DNA of 64,000 nt from Candidatus Thiodiazotropha sp. CDECU1 (GTDB lineage Bacteria; Pseudomonadota; Gammaproteobacteria; Chromatiales; Chromatiaceae): the NCBI RefSeq assembly GCF_963455295.1, contig NZ_OY734020.1:1488001-1552000 (forward strand). Direction: 5' to 3'. Shown piece after piece: positions 1-8,787 of the stretch. A model generated the notes under the pieces. That model was not told where the DNA came from, searched no databases, and saw only the letters and a list, made by a program, of their open reading frames with translations. Each line of letters starts with the position of its first letter. Position 1 is the stretch's first letter. Both the position numbers and the translations under genes were made by a program.

Positions 1-1
1 G

Positions 2-1072
2 ACAGGCGCCCGGGCTCATGAACTCGCGCCTGATCCTGTGATCGACCTGGCAGCGATGATGGATGTATCGAGCCTGATTGAGAAGGTCTCCGACCGCCAG
101 GTGGTGTTCGTCGGCGAAACCCATGATCAGTATCAACACCATCTCAATCAACTGGCCATCATCAAGGGACTGCATGCCAAGCACTCAGACCTGGGAATCG
201 GGCTGGAGTTCTTTTTTCAGCCCTACCAGGATGTCCTCGATCGCTATGTCGCCGGAGAGATCGATGAAGCCGACCTGATTCGACAGTCGGAGTACTTCAG
301 TCGCTGGCGCTTCGATTATCGGCTCTACCGGCCCATTTTCCAATACGCCAGGGAGCATGGAATTCCATTGATTGCCCTCAACCTGGAGAGTGAGATCACC
401 CGCCAGGTGGGAAAGGAAGGCATCGAGAGTCTCTCCGAGGAGCTGAAACAGAGACTGCCCGATGAGATAGACAGGGATAACCAGGGTTACCGTCAACGCC
501 TGCAGTCGATCTTCGATGCCCATCCCCATAAGGATGGGAGGAGTTTCGAGAACTTCCTTGAGGCCCAGCTGCTTTGGGACGAGGGAATGGCACAGCGGGC
601 AGCGGAGTGGATGCAGCGCAATCCCGAATCCCATCTGGTGATTCTGGCGGGGGTCGGCCATCTCATGTATGGCGATGGGATTCCCAAGCGGCTGTCGCGG
701 CGTATCGACGCGAGCCAGGCAATCATCCTCAATGTGGATACGGCCGCGGAGTTGGATCAGAAGATGGCTGACTATTTGATTCTGGCTGAGAAGCATGACC
801 TGCCAGCCGCCGGTAAGCTTGGGGTTCTGCTCGACACCACCAGTTCACCACCCAGTATCACCGGTTTTGTAAATAACAGCGGGGCCAGGGAGGCGGGGGT
901 TGAGAAATCGGATCGACTGCTCGCCATCGACGGTCAGCCGATCGAGAGCTATGCCGACATCCGTATCGCCCTGATGGATAGGGAGGTTGGGGACAAGGTC
1001 GATCTGCAGGTGGAGAGAGAGCGTCTGCTTCTTGGTACCATTACGGAGACCCTGCAGGTCACCCTGCGCTGA
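2..1072 (+). CDS. ChaN-like haem-binding family protein with C-terminal PDZ domain (5' partial)
   Basis: ChaN/DUF399-type protein (Tiki-like fold) followed by a PDZ domain. The frame is open to the left window edge, so the true start and any signal peptide are outside; the first in-window start is a GTG at 38. Counting from that GTG, the GExH signature lies in VVFVGETHDQYQHH near residue 25, and a second His block, AGVGHLMYGDGIP, near residue 205. The last ~80 residues (GVEKSDRLLAIDGQPI) are a PDZ module, which suggests action in the periplasm on a peptide or protein partner. Campylobacter ChaN is a haem-binding lipoprotein; whether this one binds haem cannot be read from sequence. It stops 14 bp before yegQ, so the two are probably cotranscribed. 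Family assignment is solid, function is inferred. Confidence 0.82.
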   Translation, partial: TGARAHELAPDPVIDLAAMMDVSSLIEKVSDRQVVFVGETHDQYQHHLNQLAIIKGLHAKHSDLGIGLEFFFQPYQDVLDRYVAGEIDEADLIRQSEYFSRWRFDYRLYRPIFQYAREHGIPLIALNLESEITRQVGKEGIESLSEELKQRLPDEIDRDNQGYRQRLQSIFDAHPHKDGRSFENFLEAQLLWDEGMAQRAAEWMQRNPESHLVILAGVGHLMYGDGIPKRLSRRIDASQAIILNVDTAAELDQKMADYLILAEKHDLPAAGKLGVLLDTTSSPPSITGFVNNSGAREAGVEKSDRLLAIDGQPIESYADIRIALMDREVGDKVDLQVERERLLLGTITETLQVTLR

Positions 1073-1086
1073 TTTCGATAGAGAGT

Positions 1087-2391
1087 ATGAAACCACCGGA
1101 ACTTCTTTCACCTGCGGGTACCTTGAAAAATGCCCGTTACGCCTTCGCTTATGGCGCCGATGCCGTCTATGCTGGTCTGCCTCGCTATAGTCTGCGGGTC
1201 AGGAACAATGACTTTATGCAGGATAATCTGGCGATCGGCATCGCCGAGGCGCATAGCCTGGGACGCCACTTCTATCTCGCCTGTAATGTGATGCCCCATA
1301 ATGCCAAGCTGAAGACCTTTATCAAGGATCTCGAGCCGATTGTCGCCATGGGGCCGGATGCCTTGATCATGTCCGATCCGGGATTGATCCTGATGGTTAG
1401 GGAGGCCTGGCCGGAGATGCCGATCCACCTCTCGGTGCAGGCCAATACGGTAAACGCGGAAGCGGTGCGATTTTGGCAGCGGCAGGGATTGAGCCGGGTG
1501 ATCCTCTCCCGTGAACTCTCCCTGGAAGAGGTGGAGGAGGTCAGGCAGGCCGTCCCGGATATGGAGCTGGAGGTGTTTATCCACGGTGCGCTCTGTATTG
1601 CCTACTCGGGCCGTTGTCTGCTGTCGGGTTACTTCAACCATCGGGATGCCAATCAGGGTACCTGTACCAACAGCTGCCGCTGGGACTACAAGGTGTCACA
1701 AGCGGTGCAGCCGCCGACAGTCAACCTGGGGCCAGCGGGGGTGGCACGCCACGACGAGGCCGACCAGACCTACTATATCGAGGAGCGGGGCAGGCCCGGT
1801 GAGCCGATGCCGATGTTCGAGGATGAACATGGCACCTATATCATGAACTCCAGGGATCTGCGGGCGGTGGAGCATGTGGCCCGGCTGGTGAATGTCGGGG
1901 TGGATTGCCTGAAGATCGAGGGCCGTACCAAGTCCCACTACTATACCGCCCGCACCACCCAGGTCTATCGGCAGGCGATCGATGATGCCGTTGCCGGACG
2001 ACCGTTTCAAGTGGGCTTGATGGCCGATCTGGAGAGCCTGGCCAACAGGGGCTATACGGATGGATTCTATCAACGGCATGAATCCCAGGAGCTGCAGAAT
2101 TATCGTTACGGAAGCTCGCAGACTGAACGCCAACAGTTCGTGGGGGAAGTGACAGGTGTCGATGATGACACCGGACTGATCGATCTGGACGTTAAAAACA
2201 AGATTCGCGTGGGAGACCGGCTCGAATTGATGACGCCTGCTGGGAACCGCAGTTTTGAGCTACAAAGGATGGAGGATCAAAATGGCAATCCTATGCAGGA
2301 GGCGCCTGGGGGTGGTTACCGGGTCAGAGTCGAGCTACCCACCCATGAGGTCGAAAACGCCCTGTTGTGTCGTTACCTTGAGCCAGCGTAA
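1087..2391 (+). CDS. yegQ: U32 family protein YegQ/TrhP (prephenate-dependent tRNA uridine hydroxylation)
   Basis: Peptidase-U32-family protein of 434 residues, close in length and sequence to E. coli YegQ (TrhP), which acts in hydroxylation of the wobble uridine (ho5U) of tRNA. The N-end reads PELLSPAGTLKNARYAFAYGADAVYAG, and the U32 signature EVFIHGALCIAYSGRCLLSG sits near residues 160-180, with further Cys at GTCTNSCRW that probably bind an iron-sulfur cluster. The C-terminal ~100 residues are the usual beta-barrel extension. It lies 14 bp after the ChaN-PDZ gene and 15 bp before the ArnD-like gene, in one direction, which suggests an operon. The U32 name is historical; a protease role is not expected. 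Confidence 0.9.
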   Translation: MKPPELLSPAGTLKNARYAFAYGADAVYAGLPRYSLRVRNNDFMQDNLAIGIAEAHSLGRHFYLACNVMPHNAKLKTFIKDLEPIVAMGPDALIMSDPGLILMVREAWPEMPIHLSVQANTVNAEAVRFWQRQGLSRVILSRELSLEEVEEVRQAVPDMELEVFIHGALCIAYSGRCLLSGYFNHRDANQGTCTNSCRWDYKVSQAVQPPTVNLGPAGVARHDEADQTYYIEERGRPGEPMPMFEDEHGTYIMNSRDLRAVEHVARLVNVGVDCLKIEGRTKSHYYTARTTQVYRQAIDDAVAGRPFQVGLMADLESLANRGYTDGFYQRHESQELQNYRYGSSQTERQQFVGEVTGVDDDTGLIDLDVKNKIRVGDRLELMTPAGNRSFELQRMEDQNGNPMQEAPGGGYRVRVELPTHEVENALLCRYLEPA

Positions 2392-2406
2392 CGACAACCT
2401 GCAGCG

Positions 2407-3321
2407 ATGAAGGTAGGACTGAGAGTATGCGTCAATACCCTGCACGGCGCCCTGGTGGGGGTGCCTGCACTGTTGAAGCTATTCGATGAATATAAGATCA
2501 GGGCCAGCTTCTTCTTCGCCACCGGCGCAGACAAAAGTGGCCGGCGCATCGGCCATACCCTGCAGCCTTGGTATCCTACTCTCAATATCGCTTCACGCCT
2601 CTACGGCATAATCCTGCAACCGCCGCTGATCCATCAACGGGCGGCAGAGGCACTGCGTTCAGTCGCGGCCGCCGGACATGAAACGGGCATTCTGTGTCAT
2701 GACAGATCAGTCTGGCTGGACACTATCGCCCATGCCGATGAGACATGGACCCGGGAGGAACTGAACAGGGCAATCGAGGCCTATTGTGCCGTGTTCGGTG
2801 AAAAACCGAAATATATGGCCGCCGCCGGTTGGCAGATCAATCCTCACCTGTTGGCGCTGCAACAGGGCAACGGCTTCAGCTATGCCAGTGATGTCAGGGG
2901 TAAAAGCATCTTCTATCCCCGCCTGCAGGATGTGGAATCGAACTGCCCACAGGTACCGACGACACTGCCGACCCTGAGTGAATTGTTGGATCAGGGTGGT
3001 GATATCACAATAGATAACGTACACCAGTACCTCTATGCGGAGAGTCAGCATATTCTACCTCAGGGTCATGTCTACTCCTGCGATGCGGAGATGGAGGGGA
3101 TGGTCCACCTGCCGCTGATGGAGAAACTGATCGTGATGTGGAAAGGCATGCCGGGGGGTATTCAGACACTGGGCCAACTGATGGAGGATGTCGACCTGCT
3201 ACGAATACCAAGACACCAGGTCGGATGGGCGCAAGAACAGACTGGGAATGTCTATTATGCGACTCAGAGTGTGGAGTTGGAGGCATCCGCAGAGCGGCTA
3301 GCCCATTCCCGTCAGGTGTGA
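2407..3321 (+). CDS. ArnD-like polysaccharide deacetylase homologue, catalytic motifs degenerate
   Basis: 304 residues that align along their length with ArnD, the NodB-fold deformylase of 4-formamido-arabinose-undecaprenyl phosphate. Shared blocks include KVGLRV at the start, AAAGWQINPH (138-147), SDVRGKSIFYPRL (161-173) and TTLPTLSELL (185-194). The active-site positions are changed: ArnD RIDVDT is RVCVNT here (both Asp lost, Cys8 and Asn10); the motif-2 His residues of HEVGLHAWDHH are Leu96 and Arg100; and the His of YTIHAEVEG is Asp226. The scaffold is therefore kept without recognisable metal ligands, so it is probably a binding protein or an enzyme with different chemistry. No other arn gene is in view. 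It sits between yegQ and a GNAT gene in one run. Confidence 0.75.
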   Translation: MKVGLRVCVNTLHGALVGVPALLKLFDEYKIRASFFFATGADKSGRRIGHTLQPWYPTLNIASRLYGIILQPPLIHQRAAEALRSVAAAGHETGILCHDRSVWLDTIAHADETWTREELNRAIEAYCAVFGEKPKYMAAAGWQINPHLLALQQGNGFSYASDVRGKSIFYPRLQDVESNCPQVPTTLPTLSELLDQGGDITIDNVHQYLYAESQHILPQGHVYSCDAEMEGMVHLPLMEKLIVMWKGMPGGIQTLGQLMEDVDLLRIPRHQVGWAQEQTGNVYYATQSVELEASAERLAHSRQV

Positions 3322-3364
3322 TTTGATACCTGTCACATGCACTGTTACAAGGAAAGTTCCATCG

Positions 3365-3949
3365 ATGAATATAACTATCACCAGGTACCCAGAGAAGCGG
3401 TTGGCATTGGAGACCGATAGATTGATACTCCGCCAATGGCTTGATGAGGACTACGCACCATTCGCACGCATCAATGACGACCCCAGGGTAATGGAATTTT
3501 TTCCGCAATTACTGTCCCGTGATGAGAGTGATGAATTGGCCAACAGGTGCCGTGAGTTGATCACAGAGAGAGGCTGGGGTTTTTGGGCAGTTGAGTTGAA
3601 GGGCTATGGTGACTTCATTGGCATAGTCGGCCTGAATGCGCCACAGGATCGGTTGCCATGCTCACCCTGTATTGAGGTTGGATGGCGGCTTGCTTATAGG
3701 CACTGGGGTAAAGGCTATGCCACAGAAGCAGGAAGCAGGGCGTTACGGTTCGCCTTTGAAGCGCTTATGCTGAATGAAGTGGTAGCTTTTACCACATCAA
3801 CCAACCAACGATCCAGAGAGGTAATGGAGCGTCTTGGTATGGTCAATAAAAATCAAGATTTCGATCACCCTGCATTGGTGCCTGATCATCCTCTATCGAA
3901 GCATGTGCTGTATGCGATTTCCAGGAAGGTATGGAAAGAGAAATATTAA
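3365..3949 (+). CDS. GNAT family N-acetyltransferase (RimJ/RimL type)
   Basis: Acetyl-CoA-dependent N-acetyltransferase of the Acetyltransf_3 class. LALETDRLILRQWLDEDYAPF is the typical N-terminal strand-helix. IEVGWRLAYRHWGKGYATEAGSRAL carries the acetyl-CoA-binding R/Q-x-x-G-x-G/A equivalent, and VVAFTTSTNQRSREVMERLGM is the C-terminal half. The frame is open from 3323, but the ATG at 3365 is preferred: it has AAGGA about ten bases upstream and starts the conserved fold directly. 194 residues is normal length. The substrate is unknown. The gene follows the ArnD-like gene by 43 bp. Confidence 0.85.
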   Translation: MNITITRYPEKRLALETDRLILRQWLDEDYAPFARINDDPRVMEFFPQLLSRDESDELANRCRELITERGWGFWAVELKGYGDFIGIVGLNAPQDRLPCSPCIEVGWRLAYRHWGKGYATEAGSRALRFAFEALMLNEVVAFTTSTNQRSREVMERLGMVNKNQDFDHPALVPDHPLSKHVLYAISRKVWKEKY

Positions 3950-4016
3950 ATTTTCGGTTCTGCTTTATCAGCTATTATAGAGAGAAATAGAATCGGCTAG
4001 TTGATGAGGATATGCG

Positions 4017-4436
4017 ATGGCAGCAAAACGAGTTACCGGCAGTTGTCTATGTGGTGAGGTCAGCTATGTCATCAAGGGTAACCTGGGGATATTTCAATAT
4101 TGCAACTGTTCCCGTTGCCGAAAGTTCACCGGCAGCGCTTTTGCTTCCAACCTGCTAGTCAAGCCTGATGACTTTGAATGGTTGCAGGGAGAGGTACTTG
4201 TAGGCAGGTACGAATTGAAAGAGGCTAGACATTTCGCCACATGTTTTTGTAAAAAGTGCGGATCTTCACTGCCCTGGCTGGCTCAAAGCGGAAGGAGTGT
4301 GGTGGTGCCGGCAGGTACCCTCGATGGTGATCCCCATATCAAGCCGATCCAGAATATCTATTGCGCCTCCCGGGCGGTCTGGTACCAAGATCCCGGGGAG
4401 CTGCCATCCTATGACGAACTTCCGGTAAAAAAATAA
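4017..4436 (+). CDS. GFA/CENP-V family zinc protein
   Basis: 139-residue member of the GFA family (glutathione-dependent formaldehyde-activating enzyme-like, DUF636). Zinc-binding cysteines are visible in order: GSCLCGEVSY, YCNCSRCRKFTGSAFA and CKKCGSSLPW, the usual seven-Cys two-zinc layout. Despite the family name, most members have no proven role in formaldehyde metabolism and the substrate is open. A GAGG lies a few bases before the ATG. It ends 25 bp from the stop of the convergent HD-GYP gene. Confidence 0.85.
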   Translation: MAAKRVTGSCLCGEVSYVIKGNLGIFQYCNCSRCRKFTGSAFASNLLVKPDDFEWLQGEVLVGRYELKEARHFATCFCKKCGSSLPWLAQSGRSVVVPAGTLDGDPHIKPIQNIYCASRAVWYQDPGELPSYDELPVKK

Positions 4437-4461
4437 ACGACTAAGGGCAATGCGAGTCCAC

Positions 4462-5835
4462 CTAACTGAGCCGGTCAAAGATATCCTGGATCGATTGTAT
4501 CGATGTCTCAATCTGTTCCATCATCATCGTATCTTGAGTGGTGTCGGAATCGTTGTAACTATGGAACATCCTGACAGTATTGCGTATCTGCCAGGTTAGC
4601 TCTTTGATCAGTAGTTCGATCTCATTGAACTCACCCATGACCTGTTCATCAACATCGGATAGAACTCTTTCCTTCTGCAGCCACTCGGCAATTTCACTGC
4701 TCAACAAACCGGACTCATCTATGGTCGAGCATATTCTATTGGTGATTGCAGCCATGGCGGATAGCTGCTTAACATCATGCTGGTCTATTCTGTCCCTAAG
4801 CTCTAATAGATTCTCGTGAATATCGTCAAGGGCTTGCTTTGCCTCTCCAAGGATATCGATCTGTTTCCCAAGATTCTTCGCATAATCTTTCGGGCAATCA
4901 TCAGGCCTCAGTCTGACCGGTCGCAGACCGGACTTTTTGATAATAGACATAGTTGCACGATACACTTCATAACCATTGGTAGTAGGGTTAAGTTGAAGGT
5001 ATGGCTTAATATCGCCGAGGGTGCGTTGACTGTTGCTAAACGATTTGACCCTGATGGAATGAATACTGTCGGTCATGTTGATGATCTTTCCAGGTATTCC
5101 AAGCTGCTTCTCATTTAAGGCTAAAGGATATCCTGCTCCGAAACAGTCCTCGTGGTGTTCTATAACGGCGCGGGAAATCTCTGGATATATGCCAGGTATA
5201 GAGTCAGCGATGATCTTACCCACTATGACATGAGCGCGTACCGTCCTCCACTCCTCAGCGGAGAGTTTCCTGTTGCTACAGATAATGTCAGGGTCCAAAT
5301 GGAGCAGGCCGATATCGTGGATTAGGGCCGCTACCAGGGTATCACGCCTCTCATTCATGCTCAGTCCCATCTCCCGGGCGATCATGGTAGAGAACCAGGC
5401 AGCAAAGATGCTTTTTTCAAACTCTGAGCGCATCTGTGTCTCGAGCACAGTGAGTTTTTGAGTTATCAGGGGATGCAGTTTTTCGAGTTGAAGCAGTTTT
5501 TCGAACTCGGGTCCAAAATTCAGGGCCTCATTCACCGCATGCATATCAGGATAATTATCTAAAAGACGCCTGAATTCATTGATCAGTGTCTGGGTATCCG
5601 CCTGATGTTCCAGACCGATGTGATTATCCAGAGGTTTCAGCAGCTTGTGTTTGATCAGCTGTTGCCGTACACCCTGGTCAATGTTGACGCCCTTGCGTGC
5701 CAGGAGTACGCCTTTGTGATTGTGAATATCAGAAGTGGTGAACGCCTGGTTTCCCTTTTTTGAGATCTCTGACAGGTGAACAGAGTAGAAACCGTTTTTG
5801 GCCTGGTCCGTATACTCCTGAATTAACTCTTCCAT
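4462..5835 (-). CDS. HD-GYP domain protein (cyclic-di-GMP phosphodiesterase family)
   Basis: 457-residue soluble protein. The middle (about 125-290) is an HD-GYP domain: AALIHDIGLLHLDPD gives the HD pair, VRAHVIVGK the next metal His, and EHHEDCFGAGYP the HHE...GYP signature. The usual DGxGYP is FGAGYP here, a modest change. The first ~120 residues resemble the N-terminal domain seen on other HD-GYP proteins (KGVLLARKGVNIDQGVRQQL). The C-terminal ~130 residues are helical with no recognised domain. Likely role is c-di-GMP hydrolysis or sensing in the cytoplasm. It is monocistronic as far as can be seen. Confidence 0.85.
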   Translation of the reverse strand: MEELIQEYTDQAKNGFYSVHLSEISKKGNQAFTTSDIHNHKGVLLARKGVNIDQGVRQQLIKHKLLKPLDNHIGLEHQADTQTLINEFRRLLDNYPDMHAVNEALNFGPEFEKLLQLEKLHPLITQKLTVLETQMRSEFEKSIFAAWFSTMIAREMGLSMNERRDTLVAALIHDIGLLHLDPDIICSNRKLSAEEWRTVRAHVIVGKIIADSIPGIYPEISRAVIEHHEDCFGAGYPLALNEKQLGIPGKIINMTDSIHSIRVKSFSNSQRTLGDIKPYLQLNPTTNGYEVYRATMSIIKKSGLRPVRLRPDDCPKDYAKNLGKQIDILGEAKQALDDIHENLLELRDRIDQHDVKQLSAMAAITNRICSTIDESGLLSSEIAEWLQKERVLSDVDEQVMGEFNEIELLIKELTWQIRNTVRMFHSYNDSDTTQDTMMMEQIETSIQSIQDIFDRLS

Positions 5836-6180
5836 TACTCCTATGCTCCATTGCTACGCGGTATTTTTTAACAAGTGAGATACTATCCATAACTTACTAA
5901 TTCTTATTCTCAATCGTGCGTTTACTGGAGTCTGCATTTAAACTCCGGCCCAGTCCCAATAATCGGCCAGTTAAAAATAAACTTGATTATATAATTATAT
6001 GATATAGGAATGTTGTTCTTGAAATGTTACAAAAAAACTGAAGGGTTGGGGCGATCATGGCTGGATGACCAGCAAGGGACTTGCCCAACCCGGGTAGACC
6101 ATCACCCAACCTGTCGGGCGCTATGCTTGAACGGCAAGGCTTAGCGGCGCGGGGTGCCGGGAACAGCCAGCTCTTCCTGG
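5836..6180. other. 345-bp gene-free stretch between HD-GYP gene and nadE
   Basis: No ORF here looks real. The left half (5850-6030) is AT-rich and is the likely promoter region of the HD-GYP gene on the minus strand. The right half is GC-richer and contains the nested stem-loop at 6043-6091; the nadE stop codon follows at 6181. No tRNA or known riboswitch was recognised. Confidence 0.5.
6043..6091. terminator. Nested stem-loop downstream of nadE
   Basis: GGGTTGGG (6043-6050) pairs with CCCAACCC (6084-6091), and inside it GCTGG (6060-6064) pairs with CCAGC (6069-6073) around ATGA. It lies about 90 bp past the nadE stop. No T-run follows on the minus strand until the T-tract equivalent of the A-run at 6031-6037, which could serve as the U-tract. 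A terminator is plausible, not certain. Confidence 0.4.
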
Positions 6181-7176
6181 TTACAATCCAAGCTCAGGCA
6201 AGGCCTCGATCAAATAGGGTTTTGCATGCAGATAGTGGGTGGTCTTGCGTTTGTTTTGAATATCCTGAAAGACAAAATTCGCCTGTTCCTGGGTAATTCC
6301 GAGCATCTCCGCCAATTCGTTTGCAGTGGCGCCGATGTTGAGTGCCCACAACGCCTTGTCCATCTCCTGATAGGGAAGCGCGAAATAGAACTCATCCTGT
6401 CCCTGGGGCAGACTGTAGGTATCGGTGGTAGGTATGGCATTACAGATCGAATCGGGCAAACCAAGGTGCTTCGCCAGGGCGTAGACCTGGGTTTTATAGA
6501 GATGGGCGATCGGTTTTAGGTCGGCGGATCCATCACCGTTTTTCACGAAAAAGCCCTGGTCGTACTCGAGTCGGTTCGGTGTGCCGATCACAGCATAGTT
6601 CAGCCGATCCGCATGATAATACTCGATAGTCTTTCGGATCCGTTGTTTGTAGTTGGTGGCGGCGACAATCTGCAGATACTCCTTGAGATCGAGGCGTTTT
6701 TCAAATTGCTGACCCTGAGGATCCTGTACCACCAGGGAGAAGTGATTGACCTGCCCATCCAGACCGCCTTTGATGACGATCTTGTTTTTCCAACCCTCGG
6801 CATACTCGGGAAAGGTTTTGACTATCGCCTCGTCCCGGGCCTGGTAGCAACCGATGGCCTCAAGGGTAGCGGCGATATTGTGGGTGGTATGATCGACACC
6901 CAGATGCTCGATCAGTTGGCTGCCGCGGGATTGGGTGTCTTGCGCAGAATCGACTTCCGGCAGTTGAATGAAAAAGGCCTTTTTCGGGCCAAAGGCCTTG
7001 ACTGCCAGGGCTGCCGACACAGAGCTGTCGATTCCGCCGGATACCGCGACAACAACACCGCGCCGACGCAGTTTGGTACGCATGATATCCCGCATGGATT
7101 CACAGATTTTTTCGACTTCTTTATCACGGTCGAAATTGAGGATTTCAGCTTCGTACCGTTCTGCTAATGCTTGCAT
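6181..7176 (-). CDS. nadE: NAD synthase, ammonia-dependent type (NadE-like)
   Basis: Converts deamido-NAD to NAD through an adenylate intermediate. VVVAVSGGIDSSVSAALAVKAFG (about 40-63) is the PP-loop ATP-binding motif. VIGTPNRLEYDQGFFVKNGDGSADLKPIAHLYKTQVYALAKHLG is the conserved deamido-NAD/metal-binding region. There is no N-terminal glutaminase domain. At 331 residues it is longer than E. coli NadE (275), mainly through an insert near 115-180. It is last in the minus-strand run guaD-asnB-ACP-acyl-AMP ligase-nadE. That placement raises the possibility that it serves the cluster by amidating a carboxylate or a nucleotide, rather than doing only housekeeping NAD synthesis. The choice cannot be made from sequence. 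Confidence 0.85.
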   Translation of the reverse strand: MQALAERYEAEILNFDRDKEVEKICESMRDIMRTKLRRRGVVVAVSGGIDSSVSAALAVKAFGPKKAFFIQLPEVDSAQDTQSRGSQLIEHLGVDHTTHNIAATLEAIGCYQARDEAIVKTFPEYAEGWKNKIVIKGGLDGQVNHFSLVVQDPQGQQFEKRLDLKEYLQIVAATNYKQRIRKTIEYYHADRLNYAVIGTPNRLEYDQGFFVKNGDGSADLKPIAHLYKTQVYALAKHLGLPDSICNAIPTTDTYSLPQGQDEFYFALPYQEMDKALWALNIGATANELAEMLGITQEQANFVFQDIQNKRKTTHYLHAKPYLIEALPELGL

Positions 7177-7262
7177 TCGTCTTCTCCGGATAGATTCTAC
7201 TCGGTTATTATATGTTCGGTCTGCGGCACGCCATATGGATGCGTCTGATCATTTTAATGATC

Positions 7263-8786
7263 TTATTTCAACAAAAACTTCTTTATCTTGCCTGAAGCCG
7301 TTTTTGGTAGTTCTTCTATGAACTCTATGGTTTTGGGGATTTTGTAAATAGCCAGATTGCTCTTACAGTGACGCTGAATCACTCTCTGATTCAGTTCGCT
7401 CCCCTGTTTCGGCACAACATAGGCCTTGATGATCTCACCAAGTAACTCGTCGGGACAACCGGTCACCGCCACCTCTTGTACCTCCTCAAGCTCCTGGATG
7501 ACCTCTTCGATCTCCTTAGGGCTGATGCGATTGGCGCCGCTCTTGATCATATCGGATGAACGTCCATCGATATAGAGATAGCCGTCGGCATCGGTATGTG
7601 CCAGGTCGCCGGTGTATAGCCAGCCATCCTTGAGGACCTCGTCGGTCTTCTGCGTGTCCTTCCAGTAGCCCTGCATGATGTTCTCGCCATGGGCGCAGAT
7701 TTCACCAGTCACGCCTGGTGCCATTACCTCGCCTGCTTTATTCCGCACCTCAATGGTGGTGTTTGGTATGGCTACGCCGATGGAGCCGCGTTTCTGCTCC
7801 AGCATATTCGGAGGCAGGTAGGTCAAGCGGGCGCTGGCCTCGGTCTGGCCATACATGATGAACAGCTCGGTATGGGGCAGGGCGTTGCTCAGTCTATCAG
7901 CCAGCACGGGCGCCATGGCGCCACCGGCCTGGGTGATATAGCGCAGACTCGAGAGGTCATAATCATCGATGTTGACCCTGCTCAGGAGTAACGCGAAGGT
8001 TGAAGGCACGCCGGAAAACCCGCTTACTTTCTCCTCTGCCATCTTCTCCATGACCCGATGGGGATAGAGCAGACTGTTCTCCAGTACTATCGAGGAGCCA
8101 ATTGCAAGGTGGGTATGCAGAATGGAGTTGCCGTAGGAGTAGTAGAAGGGGAGCACATTGAGAATGCTATCCGCGGCTGTCAGGTGAAGATAGGCCAGGA
8201 TGGATTCGATGTTGGCATTGAGATTGCCATGGCTGAGGGTTACGCCCTTGGGATTGCCGGTGGTACCCGAGGTATAGATGATCGAGGCAAGGTCGGAGTG
8301 GCTTAACACAATCTTCCGATCGGTGGGTTCCATGCCGATTATCTGTTGCCAATCCACACTGTTGTTGTCAGTCGCACCGGCATCCTCCCTGCTGACGTCA
8401 ACTTGCGTGAACTCCCCGCCAGCCTCCAATACAGCTTTTCTTTCCGGATGACGTTGGTCCATGAACAGCCACTTGGCATCGGAGTGGGTCATCCAGTTGA
8501 TGATATCCTTTGCCTTGGCCTGGGTATTGAGTGCAACGGTAACCCCGCCCGCAGACCAGATACCGTAAAAGATAGCGGCATATTCCGCCGAGTTGGCGAC
8601 GACCATGGCAACCCGGTCACCCTTCTGCAGCCCGGATGACAACAGGAAGTGTGAGACTTTAGCGGCAACATCAGATAACTCACGGTAAGAGACCCGATGG
8701 GTACTATCCGCTATGGCGACAGAGTCGGGATGCTTTGCAACACTCTCTCTGAAACGATTGACCAGGGTAGCCGGCATGGGGGTCAC
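7263..8786 (-). CDS. Acyl-AMP ligase / acyl-CoA synthetase family protein
   Basis: ANL-superfamily adenylating enzyme of about 507 residues. Motifs: IIYTSGTTGNPKGVTLSHGN (A3/P-loop), IMYGQTEASARL (A5), GWLYTGDLAHTDADGYLYIDGR (A7/A8) and the catalytic lysine in LPKTASGKIKK at the C-end. The reading frame runs back to 8885 across the ACP gene, but homology starts at PATLVNRFRES, so the start is GTG 8786 (one base after the ACP stop) or ATG 8777. The coupling with the ACP implies that this enzyme activates a carboxylic acid and loads it on the ACP 4'-phosphopantetheine. Similar ligase/ACP pairs occur in polysaccharide and exosortase loci, but no exosortase is present here. The acid is unknown. 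Confidence 0.85.
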   Translation of the reverse strand: MTPMPATLVNRFRESVAKHPDSVAIADSTHRVSYRELSDVAAKVSHFLLSSGLQKGDRVAMVVANSAEYAAIFYGIWSAGGVTVALNTQAKAKDIINWMTHSDAKWLFMDQRHPERKAVLEAGGEFTQVDVSREDAGATDNNSVDWQQIIGMEPTDRKIVLSHSDLASIIYTSGTTGNPKGVTLSHGNLNANIESILAYLHLTAADSILNVLPFYYSYGNSILHTHLAIGSSIVLENSLLYPHRVMEKMAEEKVSGFSGVPSTFALLLSRVNIDDYDLSSLRYITQAGGAMAPVLADRLSNALPHTELFIMYGQTEASARLTYLPPNMLEQKRGSIGVAIPNTTIEVRNKAGEVMAPGVTGEICAHGENIMQGYWKDTQKTDEVLKDGWLYTGDLAHTDADGYLYIDGRSSDMIKSGANRISPKEIEEVIQELEEVQEVAVTGCPDELLGEIIKAYVVPKQGSELNQRVIQRHCKSNLAIYKIPKTIEFIEELPKTASGKIKKFLLK

Positions 8787-8787
8787 A

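Noticed and set aside
6081-6519. Plus-strand frames opposite nadE
   Set aside because: Antisense shadows of a clear nadE gene.
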